From contig NW_014577255.1 of the NCBI RefSeq assembly GCF_000485595.1, forward strand, positions 325,960 to 389,959: a DNA stretch of 64,000 bases. The letters are read 5' to 3'. The position numbers were made by a program, and so were the translations under genes. The notes under the pieces are model-generated. The model was not told where the DNA came from. It saw only the letters and a list, made by a program, of their open reading frames with translations, and ran no database searches. Of the stretch, positions 37,187 to 50,069 are shown one piece after another. Position 1 is the stretch's first letter, and every line of letters starts with the position of its first letter. The DNA comes from Priapulus caudatus. Its lineage: Eukaryota > Priapulida > Priapulimorpha > Priapulimorphida > Priapulidae.

Positions 37187-39889
37187 TGGCGCTACGCCTA
37201 AATGATTGGCGCATTTTGGTTTTCAATATTGCGGCAGAATAAAAGTCAATTAAATATTCCAGTCAAATTACTGTAACGAAGAATGCTAAAACAATACAAC
37301 AACGTACAGGTATGATAGGTAGGGTAGGTAAAATTTAAGCAAAAATACGAATTTGAATCTAGATGGCCATGTTTCATTTTTGCCAAAAAGTGCGGCGTGC
37401 TCGAAGCGTAGGTCGACTGGCGTGCTCCAAATAGGACGTGGCAAAATCTGCTCCATGGAGTTAACAACTGTATGCAATTTGAACAGCTGTGGGTCAAACA
37501 CGTTCTCAGTAATCGTTGCCGGCGTAGGCCAAATGTTGACGAACGGACGGACGTAACGACGGAGCAAGCGCCCCTAGCAATGGCAATAGGCTCATCTTGA
37601 CGATGTCAATGTGAGTGAAAAACGGCAGTCCCTACACCGATATCCGTCAAGCTGTGCCAGCTTGACAGCACAGGGTTAGATGTCGGCACACTTACCTCAA
37701 GGCGACAAGGCCTGCCAGATGTTGCCTGTACGGGGCGATAGCCGATACAAGGTGCCGGGAAAACAATTGTTTTGCTTATGTCCATCATCATGTTACGTAT
37801 ATTTTTATACAATTGAATGTCCTTTTACCAAAAACCGTTTTCTGGGAATAACCCTTGTACCCTGGGGAAGACCCCCCTGTACCCCGCTAGGCTAGAAGGG
37901 GGCTCTACCCTCCTGACCAGTTTATGTGTAAGCAGCCATCACTCGCCCACATCTCAGACTTTCAAATGCTCAAACATATATTTCAACATAAAAATTTCAC
38001 ATATAATGTATCAGAGTATATAATGGGAGTTCTCGCATATATACTCTTGCGTTCGCTATAATGTACGTCGATGGTTGCTCAAGCATAAAACTGACTTCTT
38101 TCTCACTCATCATCTTGTGTCCGTTTTTGTGGTGAGCTACAGTGTCATTGACAGCTTTCATCTTGAGTTTCTTGCTAGCTGTAGATTTACACACCGAGAC
38201 GCGCACGCAACACACACAATTTGCCAAGGAGGCGAAATACTTTGTAATTTTCTACGGTGCAACAAGCCCTGTAAATGACACGCTGTGATGCAGTATATAT
38301 GGCTTTTATATAAGGTGTACTCGTCGCAGGCTGGTGTGATGGCCTGGGCTACCAATCGTACAAAACTAAAAGCAGAAACGCAAGTCAGCTTTAATTCTGC
38401 CTAACAGCTCGCGACGTGTCATTTGTGGTTCAATAATACATACCGTTTGGCTAATTTAATGGGGGTAGCGTCTGAGTTGAGCATTGGATGTGGGGTAATA
38501 GGCCAGACGCATTTATTTTTCTCCGGCTTTGTTTTCTTGAGTTTTATCATTCATATGGCTAACGGCATAGACCAGCTATGCTGCAAGATTCTTCAACTGT
38601 GTTTCGTTCATACCTTGCTGCTGTGGGGCCGGCTGGTGTTAGAGGCAAAATGCTACATGGATAGACTATTCACTTCTGTGACCCCCGTGAACAATTAGGT
38701 AGCACTATCTTTGTGTTAGCATACAGACCAAGGCAGGACACACACAAGTTATTGATGTCTATATCATAGACATCCTATTATAATACTAGACAGGCGCTAC
38801 GACCAATGAACGAACAGTAGCTCAAACGAGATTCCGCGCCGGCCATGCTTGGAACTATTACATACTCGGCAGAACCGTGTAAAATATGCTGATCCTAGCT
38901 ATTTCAACACAGCGATCAAAAATGCGGGTAACAGAAGCTCTGGCACGAAGCAGTTTTGGTACGCAATGTTTTGCTTATCCACTGTGGGAATCCCACAAAC
39001 AGAGAATCAAAGGAAAAAAGGATCTCGTTCCATAAAGTAGCGCTATAAGGCTATGGGCAATGTGCTATATATTATTACCATATAAAAATGAACTGTATTA
39101 TCGCGCCATGTATTGTAAACACATGCTGATACAACAGCTAACACAAGTTCCATTGCAATTCCCCATGGAAATTCGACTTACCCTATTCCGTGATGTTAAT
39201 ATGTGTACATGTCTAAGGTTAATCAGGACCAATAACTGCAGTTAACGGTAGGCTCTAATGAGTGTAAATAATGCATAGAAATCTAACTAACTATATAATA
39301 TTATAGGATGGGATGTCTATATGGTAATGACTCACTTTTCAATTCATGAAAAACACAACCAATCCAGCACAGACAGACCCATTGGCTATCAGTGGCTAAT
39401 GGCCTAATATGTGTTTGGGGGGCTTAGTCTGTTAGTAGGGGTTCCGGGTTCCCTCAGCACACTACTATATTGAAGTACTGTAATTATTTAAAAAAAATAT
39501 TTATAATTCAAAAATTTCTTATATTTCTTTTTCACCAGACAAAGTGAATGTAAGGGCACAATATTTAGGTGGTGATGTGTAAAAATTTACATCGAAGCTT
39601 TTGTACTACCTAGCGATATATGCCGGCTATGGCAAATGTTTGATTAACCACTATCAGGGCACTGATTATTAGTAATTCATATATTTCATGAACAAAAAGG
39701 GTGGGCAACGGAAATATCTTTATGATAACATTTTACGGTCAAACACCCCTTAGTTGCACTGCATCCTCCTCAAACCTGATATATGTGAGCCTGAGGCCAT
39801 CCTAGTAATTTGCCCACCATCTACCACCTTTATGTTATAATTAAGGTTCTGTTTAATTGTTTTTTACTACTGTCGGCTAGCTGACAGCA

Positions 39890-41620
39890 ATGGCTATGGA
39901 TGAAATTGCCTGTGTTCTAGTCAAGGTTCGCGCCAAATAGGAAAAGAAAGCTCATATTCACCGAGAATGGGTGAGGGCCGCTGCCGGGGCAGGAAGTTGT
40001 CCAGAGGGGATCGCTCCTATGTGTGCAGTGAACATTTCCTGGAATGGACGCTGGACAAAGACGGACAGACCACCCGCGTCCTAGAGAAGAATGCTTCCCC
40101 TTCGTGTTTGACTTGGCCAGAGCCATCGTCCCATGTAGAGTCATGCAGCTGTTAAGGAAAGTGTTTGCTTTTGTGAATATAAGGCATACTAAGTTTAAAA
40201 TAATAGCCAAGATATATGATTTTCTCTTAATCCTAACATGTCAGACTATTTTTTTCTATTTAAACAGCTCTGTGCTAAAAAAAGTGCCACTTCCTCAATA
40301 CGCATGATTTAATGTATATTTCTAGTAGTAGAGAGCAAATGGCAGGTACATGTGTATATGCTCTAGTAAGCCATCCATAGGAATTCAGTTAGGGGCTCTC
40401 TTTACAGGCGGAAGAAAGCTGCCCATTGAGTAAAAAAGAATTTCAAGCAGAAAGGTTGGCGAGGATGATGACAGCACACTGGAAGCAGTTTCCAGAGGAC
40501 CACCACAAGTTACTAGTGCTGGCGTTTCTGTGGTATGTTACTATTTTAAAAACCTGTTATTATTAGTACATCATTATATTTATTCTCATAGCCTGGGTAA
40601 GTGGTACTGAAGATCATTTGTGTCTGACAGCATCGCTGCATAATGACTGGCGTAATTTGTTTTTATAGTCGCAGGACACATAGGTGTACATGATGGGCGG
40701 TTCTGGCTGATTTTGTCCGATACAATCACAAATATGCTGTTGATAAAAATTGACAAATTTCATTACTTTGATGTACAGGAATCACAAGTTAAGGCACTGA
40801 CAGTCTTCCAATTCGGCAGCAGTTTTTTATTTTAAAAGTTTAGACAAACATAATTCATTGATAATTTGATATCATTGTAATGATTCCTAATTATTTTGAA
40901 GCAGAGCAATGTGACTCTTGCCATTATTATGTGTGTACATGTATAAATATGGATGTTGATGCAATAATCAGTAAAATCTGATCATTTATTTTCGAACAAT
41001 TTGGACAGAAAGACGGGCTTCTTTGTATGATGTCACATCCACGTCTCATGGCTGGTGGCATGAGCTGTGTTTAGAAGGTGAGCACCCCGCATCCAGAATA
41101 CGTCGCCTGCCTAGCAAGTTTGAGCCAAGACCACCTTGCAGTTTGTTTTTTTCAACTCAGATTCACAGATGCTGTAAGTTAACTGTATCTTTAACTTTTA
41201 AGTAACAGGTACAATGTGCACTGTCACCTTACAATGTAGCATTAACATGGGCAAGGAATTTAAACAGTTTCGATAGCATAAAGAGCTTCTAATGCTTCGT
41301 AATACAATAAAGCCTTGAACCATGTTTTATTTGCACTGTATTAAGCATTGTGCCTCGGATTTGGCAGTGTTATACAGTGATGGAACAACAACCCCAATGT
41401 TGTGCAGTTTGTGTCAGCTTTTCGAAAGCTGCGGCAAGGGAGCTGTGTTTGCCACAGCTGGCACCAACAAGGGAATGTGACATTACAGGATGACACAGGT
41501 GGTTGCTTTTCTGACGCCAACACAGACTTACACACCGACGCGCCACGACTCTCAGGCGCTTTGAGCAGGGAAAAGAGGAGGAAATTGGCCCTGTGAGGGT
41601 CCAGTCGGAGAGTGCCCGAT
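39890..41620 (+). pseudogene. THAP-domain, P-element-like gene remnant (copy 1)
   Basis: The block at 39,965-40,135 reads, across frameshifts, like the second half of a THAP zinc finger: WVRAA, then a CSEHF-like motif, then a segment ending in A-F-P-S-V-F. A later block at 41,385-41,450 resembles the P-element/THAP9-type transposase motif in which a TPNxxxF-like segment precedes FRKL. Putative exon edges are visible (TTACAG before 40,408, GTATGT near 40,533). No frame is intact. THAP is fairly clear; the P-element assignment is tentative. Some of the damage is probably sequencing error. Confidence 0.5.
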
Positions 41621-42137
41621 CACACCATCAGGCAGCAGGCAATCACTAACATTGTGGTGTACATAGGGCTGGCTATGTCACGCGCGCAAGCTGCTAACGT
41701 GTTGTCAGAGTGTGAGCCATGCCGTGCTGACTGTGAAGGCAGGCTGACACCAAGCAAGCCTGACATCTTACAAGTTTATTCATCTGCGTGACATGGCGCT
41801 TGGTGTACCAGCAACTAAGGACTAGCCATATCTTTGTTTGTCGCGCTGAGCGTTGCTTCGGGGTCTCAGCTGGAACAGAGAGAGAAGAGACAACACTAAC
41901 AAATGCACAGAGTGCTTGAGATTGTTGGCCAACGCTATTCTTTGGAACTAGGTAAGAGCATGGGTATCATCGCCAGACAGGCACAATGGTGTGGAAAACC
42001 ATTCTTCGACTTGGTCGTTGATGTTCGTATACTTCCATGACATTCAGGCATGTTGCACATGGTCAACAATATAACCTGTCATTAAAAGGGCAAAATGTTC
42101 GTCACACCTTTAATAAACGTACTGTTTCATAGCAGTA

Positions 42138-42385
42138 AAGGGGAGCCGAGCGGTGGCTCAGTCGCTTCGGTGTGACCGGAGCGAGAGTCCCGGGTTCGAT
42201 CTGGTCCTGCCAGCATGAAGGTTCAGGCAAGACCTTAGGCTCTTCACGATCTTCTCCAATCTCATTTCATCGACTTGGTTTGTCGCTTAAACTGTTTCTT
42301 GAGTCGTGACGTTAAGAAGCCAGCCATCATGCATATGGGCCAGTAAATTGATATCCATCATGTGTGTATATATATATATATAGGT
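42138..42385 (+). mobile_element. tRNA-derived SINE (copy 1)
   Basis: The 5' head GGAGCCGAGCGGTGGCTCAG resembles a Ser/Leu-type tRNA. A-box-like TGGCTCAGTCG lies at 42,154-42,164 and B-box-like GGTTCGAT at 42,193-42,200, correctly spaced for an RNA polymerase III internal promoter. A tRNA-unrelated body follows and it ends in a (TA)n tail. It is not a functional tRNA gene because the arms do not close. Confidence 0.75.
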
Positions 42386-42879
42386 TGGTATTAAATGTCT
42401 ACATTAAATCATCTTATAGTATACGGCTTTATAGGCTTTATTTTTACTATTTTATAGTAAAAGGTTTATAATAATGTATTGTCTATACATATGGTGATTG
42501 TTGGAAACTCATCAGGCTGTGATGATTATGTTGGGAAGATGTTTAGTGACAGTGATGATCAGTGAATAAACCTAATATTTAAAGAACAACATTTTTGCTT
42601 TTGTGTGTGTGGGGAATTACTAATTAGATTAGCACAGGGAATAAATCCCACAGTATACATTGTTCAAACACACATACACACACTGTACACATATTTATTT
42701 CTAACGCATAGCAATCACCTGATGACTTAGTTTAAAAATAATAGTTTTGCCAACGCTCTTACACATACACATTCATGGGGAATCGAGTACATTGTTTATG
42801 TACAAATACATGCAAAATTACACTGGCCCGCTGAATAAATTATGTGTCGCAATGGGTAGCACATGTATCAATGACCAGG

Positions 42880-43375
42880 CCCTGTAGCCAGGGGGGGTTG
42901 CGGGGGTTCGCAACGAACGCCGCCCCCTGCAGCGAGCTCCCCTCAAGCAAATTTTTTTTAAATTTGCAAGAATTTCACTCAGTCGCTTCCATATTTAGTG
43001 TAATCATTGCAAAATCGCTCTATCGTGCGGGAGGGTGAAGCAGTGAACACCCCTCCACACCCGTCCCCCCGCTCGTCGCTTGGCTCCGCTCGGCGCTGGT
43101 CGCTTTCCGCGCCGGGAGCAGGGGCGTGTAAGCAGGGGGGTCCAGGAGTCCCGGCCCCCCCTTTGCTCGCGTCAGCTAAAACCGCATCTGAGGGGGGTGT
43201 AATTTTAAAAAATTCTGGGGAGGGGGCGCCCAGACACCCCTTACGCGTGCTCGCGGAAACTTTGGGTGTACCGGTTAGACCCCCCCTGGTACAAATCATG
43301 GTACCACGCGCCTCGCCGAGCAAATGCGCAAGCATTGTTAAAAACGAACCCCCCCCGCCCCGCAAATTATAAAGC
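42880..43375. mobile_element. G-run/C-run repeat with hAT-like end (copy 1)
   Basis: Blocks of 6-8 G and C alternate, including GCCAGGGGGGGTTGCGGGGG facing CGAACGCCGCCCCC, and a CAGGGGCGTGTA segment near 43,120 that recalls hAT terminal sequences. Family and boundaries are uncertain. Confidence 0.4.
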
Positions 43376-44128
43376 TGGCTACGGCGCCCTGCAGATGACT
43401 ATATATATCCATACACATGCGTATATTAGGCTATATTCTCTAGGCTTATCGTCCCTTCTTCACTTCGAAATTTATTACTTGTTTATTTATTAGTCATTTT
43501 TTGAGCAAGTGTGTAATTCCTCAACAAAAAATGAAAAGCATTGACAGTCAAGTTTCATTCGATGCACTGATCGACACGCAGAGTCATCAACACACACACA
43601 TGTACATTAATGGGCATCTGTTTTACTTACATGCTGTAGTGTATTCAATAATGCCACCGTATTTCGCGCAATGATTGGGCAACGCCGTTCTAGTGTTAGT
43701 TAAGATTTCTAATGGTCTATATCGCACAGGTCATGTTATTTTAGGATTCACAATTGTAGCACGATAGTGTTTAAAAAACATATTACACTTATCAATTCAC
43801 GTTATAATTGGCAGTGAACTATTCAATGTAGCATGAAAATAGTTCCATTAAACGGCTATATTAACAGTTATCGCTTCTAGTTTTAATGTGAAAATAATGC
43901 CAATGCGTCATTGTAATGAAAATTCTTAGGCATTAAAATGTATTTCGAGTTGGCTATAATGTAAATGCGAATGTATACTAAGCAATCAATAATAAAAGTA
44001 GTAAGCTATAGCATGATGTACCATTTACTATTACTACTTGGATTTATACATATATACTACTATATTACTATATAGCATTGGACTGTTACGAATCATAGGA
44101 AAAGATCTCGATTAAAAACATCGTACAN

Positions 44129-44466
44129 NNNNNNNNNNNNNNNNNNNNNNNNNNNNNNNNNNNNNNNNNNNNNNNNNNNNNNNNNNNNNNNNNNNNNNNN
44201 NNNNNNNNNNNNNNNNNNNNNNNNNNNNNNNNNNNNNNNNNNNNNNNNNNNNNNNNNNNNNNNNNNNNNNNNNNNNNNNNNNNNNNNNNNNNNNNNNNNN
44301 NNNNNNNNNNNNNNNNNNNNNNNNNNNNNNNNNNNNNNNNNNNNNNNNNNNNNNNNNNNNNNNNNNNNNNNNNNNNNNNNNNNNNNNNNNNNNNNNNNNN
44401 NNNNNNNNNNNNNNNNNNNNNNNNNNNNNNNNNNNNNNNNNNNNNNNNNNNNNNNNNNNNNNNNNN
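44129..44466. other. Assembly gap (338 N)
   Basis: Run of N. Copy 1 of the duplicated unit ends at its left edge and copy 2 begins at its right edge. Confidence 1.
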
Positions 44467-46526
44467 TATGTATGTATGTTCTAGTATGTGTTTCCCGCGC
44501 TTTAATCGGCGTGGCAATTCACGTGCGCATTCGCTTTTCACGGGCCATACACTGAGCGCACGGTGTTATTCGATCGTTACTGCGGCTAGCAGCAAACCAC
44601 GTTATTGTTTTTGCCGAAAGGTTGACTGGTATCCGGCCTCACGCTCTGCTAGACAATGTACACACGCACGCTCTGCGAAAAACAGTGCGGCCGCGAACCA
44701 GTCTAGCCAGAGGTGACCTTTCAGTGCAATATATATGACCAATTCTAACACGACCAGTCGGGCTACTAGCACTCTGGTTGTATGCGACCGGACCAAGCAT
44801 TTACCCGACTAGGTCGGTCGGACGTGGGTTAGTGTCGAACCCTGCCTTTAACATGCACATCTGCAGATTACATATAAATACTAATATACAAGCCACATAG
44901 ATATATAAAAAAGGTTAATCTGTTTACGGCAAAAATAATATTACATATATGAAGGTAAAATATTTATTCCAAATGAACACTTGCGACTAATCAATCAACA
45001 CCATTTAAAACACATGTACACAAACGTGCATGAGTTCCACCAAAAAGTGCCATTTACTGATCAAATTATCCTTATATGTCATATTACTACCCAACACAAC
45101 AAAAGACTCCATCTAAATTCATTTACAAATCCCAGAGAAAAATACTTTATAACCATATTTATAGTAGGTAATGGCCTATTGGCAATCTGCCAAAAGATCA
45201 GGTGTGTTAGACAGTATATGTGGTGAATCTTTCATGATGGCTATGTTGCATTTCAATAACTAATTTATCGAACTACTAAATTATTATAAAATTACTACGG
45301 ATATATACCATTAATTTGTATATAATTTTAAAAAGGCTACCCAGACAAGATTTTCAAGTGACTATTCAGAGGTACATTTACTTATTGCAACAACCAGTAT
45401 GCTGTATACAGAAATGACTACATTACAGGGGTAATTTTACAACCATACACATTTAGCTTGTAAAGAAGACGTACATCGTAAATTTACACAAAATTTAGTA
45501 TGGTAAATACCAATAAAAGATGTCAAATTGCTGTGAAATTCTTGAAATATAATCCCAAAACACCCTTTACCAGTCAGTGTTTACATCGTGATTACAGCTC
45601 AACCTTGGAACGTTGGCCGTTTCTGTTAACGAAATTTTAACTTATACTGAACGTATTGCACGTACCAACTTGACCCATGCTTTTAGACATGTAACCTTCT
45701 GTAAATATTGCCTGCCAGGGTCAACAAGATAGAATTTGACACAGATTTTTTCGTAAATGGCGCACATACCTGGGAAAACTAATTACGTATTCACGAGTAT
45801 TTTACCGGCTTCGTGAAGAAATTAGGGATTTCGGACTGCTACAGTAATTTAGAGTAATATGTTGGCTTTCAATATGGACTAGGGTAAACAACACTTTGTT
45901 GAACGGTTAAGTAGTATTTTGATCAAATTTAAGTGGTATACATACCATTTGGCGCCATGGTTGTGGCGAAAATTTTGTCCATTTTCGGTCACGTGACACA
46001 CGCCAGTAGATCTCGCGAGAAAACCGCTGCCACCTGTCGGGATCTGAACGAACTGCTCGTATAGCAATGATCAAATACGCGTATTATGTAGATTTTATAA
46101 GCACTTAGGTTATGAATCACTATATTTGCTCATCATTTATTACGACCATTTTATGTTGGTATGTTTTAACATTGTAAACAACATTTTAAAGTTATTTTAC
46201 TGTAGAATGAAAATATAGGAAGTGCATGACCTTTCCTACCATAGACAGTACCGCCATCTGTAGTCAATTATTTGCAGTATTAGTTATCGTCGTAGTGGCT
46301 GGAAATTTTATTTATGTATAAATTATGATCTTTTCTGCACAATCCTAATTAGAATTTATGCTATGTGTGCTCTCTGTGCTGTGATATTGGCCCGCTGCCT
46401 TCAAAGTAGTAGAAGTACTAGTGGCAAGTGCCGGCGGTTGTACTATTACTATTAGTATTAGAAAATTGCAAATTAATTGTGTAATTAATAATTGGCCCAT
46501 TCCTATTTGACAACCCCAGGTTTAAA

Positions 46527-46565
46527 AACCCTAACCTAACCCTAACCTAACCCTAACCCTAACCA
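46527..46565. repeat. Interstitial telomeric repeat (CCCTAA/CCTAA)n
   Basis: About six units of CCCTAA or CCTAA in a row, the complement of the TTAGGG repeat of most animal phyla. Confidence 0.85.
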
Positions 46566-49500
46566 AACTCACGACATGGGTGTGTAAACGCTACGTTAAA
46601 ATTGTGGGACATGTCTTCTAGACTAGGGCCAAAACCCCTGCACTACTACGATAAACCACTACCCACAGTGCTACACTACCCACTACGGTAGCCACATTAT
46701 CAGCAAGTGGTCACAGGTCACTGTACTCTGTAGCCTGAGTGTGGATTGCAATCACTTTTTTTTGTAACTTCATCTGGCGTAGGCATAGAAATTAGAAACT
46801 AAGAAAGCACTTATACTTATATGCTTAATATTATAGTTACATAATCAGTTAATATTAGTAGGCTCTGGAACTAAGATGCGACGCGATTGCCTGCGACTGA
46901 TTTTCTGCAACTGGTTGCAATTCGCTGCGACGATAGCGTCGCAGGGGCAGTTCGACCTAAGCACCCCTGCGACTGCCAGCGACGGGTCTGCGATGCTCAG
47001 CGACTAGAAAATTGTTAGTTGCAGCGAGTAGTGCATGTTCTACTTTTGCGACGCGACGCGACTAGTTTCCCTGTCGCTTGCATCGTTTTACCTGACGTAA
47101 GCTGCCTTGCAATCACAGTGACATGCACTGATTGTTTCATTGGAATTGTTCGCTTTTATGCATTGTTCATTATGCATACGAATCTTGTCACAGTGATTGC
47201 AAGGCAGCTACTTTAATGAACAAGGCCATAATAGCAAAACTGAATATCCTAATTAGAAATGCACATGCTATTGGAAATGAAAGTGTCAATGACACTATAG
47301 CTCACCTTGGGTGTGATAGAAGATCGAGGGAGATTGATATCTAAAATTTGGTAAGTGTTTCATTTATGATGGACCGAAATGTGATCAAATGTCCTTATTC
47401 CCTGTTTTATACTAATAGAAATTTCACTGTTTTGCTTCACGGTTAGTTTTGATGCGAAAATAAATGTTTCAGATCTGAAAGTATGAAATCTGGGCGAGAG
47501 ATGGCGCTACGCCTAAATGATTGCCATTTTGGTTTTCAATTATTGCGCAAATAAAAGCAATAAATTATTCCAGTCAAATTACTGTAACGAAGAATCTAAA
47601 ACAATACAACACGTACAGGTATGATTAGGTAGGTAGGTAAATTTAACAAAATCGAATGAATCTAGATGGCCATTTTCATTTTTGCCAAAAAGTGGGCGTG
47701 GCTCGAAAGTAGGTCGACTGGCGTGCTCCAAAATAGGACGTGCAAATCTCTCCCATGGGAGTAACAACTGTATGCAATTTGAAACATGTGGGTCAAACAG
47801 TTCTCAAGTTATCGTTGACCGTAGCCAAATGTTGACGAACGGACGGACGTACGACGGACAACGCCCCATACAATGGCAATAGCTCATCTTGACGATGTCA
47901 ATGTGAGCTAAAAACGGCAGTCCCTACACCGATTACGTCAAGCTGTGCCAGCTTGACAAGACCAAGGGGTTAGATGTCGGCAGCACTTACCTCACCGACA
48001 AGGCCTGCCAGATGTTCATTACGGCGATAGCCGATACAAGGTGCCGGGAACAACAATTGTTTTCTTATGATCCATATCAGTTACGTATATTTTATACAAT
48101 TGAATGTCTTTTACAAAACCTTTCTGGGGAAAACCCCTTGTACCCTGGGGAAGACCCCCTGTACCCCCTAGCAGAAGGGGGGCTCTACCCTCCTACCATT
48201 TATGTGTAACACCATCACTCGCCCACATCTCAGACTTTCAAATCTCAAACATATATTTTCACATAAAAATTTACACATATAATTATCAAGAGTATATAAT
48301 GGGAGTTCTCCCATATATACTCTTCGTTCCTATAATGTACGTCGATGGTTGCTCAAATAAAACTGACTTCTTCTCACTCACTCATTTGTGTCCTTTTTTG
48401 TGGTGAGCTACAGTGTCATTGACACTTTCATCTTAGTTTCTTTGCTAGTGTAATTTACACACGAACGCACGCACACACACAATTTCCAAGGAGCGAAATA
48501 CTTGTAATTTTCTACGGTGAAACAAGCCCTGTAATGACACTGTGATCAGTATATATGTGCTTTATATAAGGTGTACTGTCGCAGCTGGTGTGATGGCTGC
48601 CTACCAATCGTAAAAACTAAAACAGAAACCAGTCAGCTTTAAATTCTCCCTAACACCACGTGTCATTTGTGTTCAATAAACATACCGTTTGGCTAAATTA
48701 TGGGGGTATGCGTCTGAGTTGACATTGATGTGCTAAAGCCAACGCATTTATTTTCTCGGCTTTGTTTTCTTGTTTTATCATTCATATGGGCTACGGCATA
48801 GACCACTATGCTGCAAAGATTCTCAACTGTGTTCGTTCATACTTGGCTGTGTGGCCCTGTGTTAGAGCAAAATGCTACATGGATAGACCTATATCACTTC
48901 TGTTGACACCCCGTGAACATTAGGTAGCACTATCTGTGTTACAACAGACCAAGGCAGACACACACAAGTTATTGATGTCTATATCATAAGACATCCTATT
49001 ATCAATATCTAGACAGCCTACTGACCAATGAACGAATCAGTAGCTCAAACGAGATTCCGCGCCGGCCATGCTTGGAACATTACATTACTGGCAGAACTGT
49101 AGAATATCTGATCATAGCTATTTCAAACAGCGATCAAAATGCGGGTACAGAAGCTGGCACGAACAGTTTGGTACGCAATGTTTTTGCTATCCACTGTGGG
49201 AATCCCACAAACAGAGAATCAAAGGAAAAAAGGAATCTCGTTCCAATAAAGTAGCGCTATAAGGCTATGGGCAAAATGTGACTATATATTATTAATTATA
49301 AAAAATGACTGTATTATCCGCCATGTATTGTAAACACATGGCTGATAGCAACAGGCTAACACAAGTTTCCATGCAATTCCCCATGGAATTCGACCTTCCC
49401 TATCGTGATGTTAATAATGTGTCCCATGTCTAAGGTTAAATCAGTGCAATAGACTGCAGTTAAACGGTAGGCTACTAAGAGTGTAAAATGCATAGAAATC

Positions 49501-50069
49501 TAACTAACATATATAAATTATATGATGGGCATGTCTATACTGTAAAATGATCACTTTTCATATTCATGAAAAACACACCAATGCCAGCCACAGACAGACG
49601 CCATTGGCTATCAGTGGCAATTGGCCTAATATGTGTTTGGGGGCTTAGTCTGTTAGTAGGTTCGGTGTTCCTAGCAAGCTACTATTTGAGTACTGTAATG
49701 TATTTAAAAAAAATACTTTATAATCAACAATTCTTATATTTTTTTCACCAGACAAATGTGAATGTAGGCACAATATTTAGTGGTGATGTGAAAATTTCAT
49801 GAAGCTTTGTACTACTAGCGATAATTGCGCTATGGCAATGTTTGATTAACCACTATCAGGGCCCTGATTATTAGTAATCTCATACTCCATCCATCACAAG
49901 GTGGCACCACGCGAACTCATCTTTATCGACTAACATTTACGGTCAGACACCCCTTACGCTTCACCACTCCTCCTCCCAAACCCTGAATAGTGAGCCTGAG
50001 GCATCCTAGGTAATCTTTGCCCACCATCTACCTTTCATGTTAATAATTTACAGGTTCTGTTTAATTGTT

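Larger units (their letters stand above)
33884..44128. repeat. Copy 1 of a ~10 kb duplicated unit
   Basis: Colinear with 44,490-54,275 from end to end. Differences are mostly one- or two-base insertions and deletions. It ends exactly at the N gap. Contents: remnants of a THAP-type gene, a tRNA-derived SINE, G/C-run terminal-repeat-like segments and degraded CCCTAA-like repeats. No intact gene was found; open frames such as 34,264-34,740 are broken in the other copy. Confidence 0.93.

Noticed and set aside
42138-42215. Functional tRNA gene
   Set aside because: A and B boxes are present, but the acceptor and anticodon stems do not pair; it is the head of a SINE.
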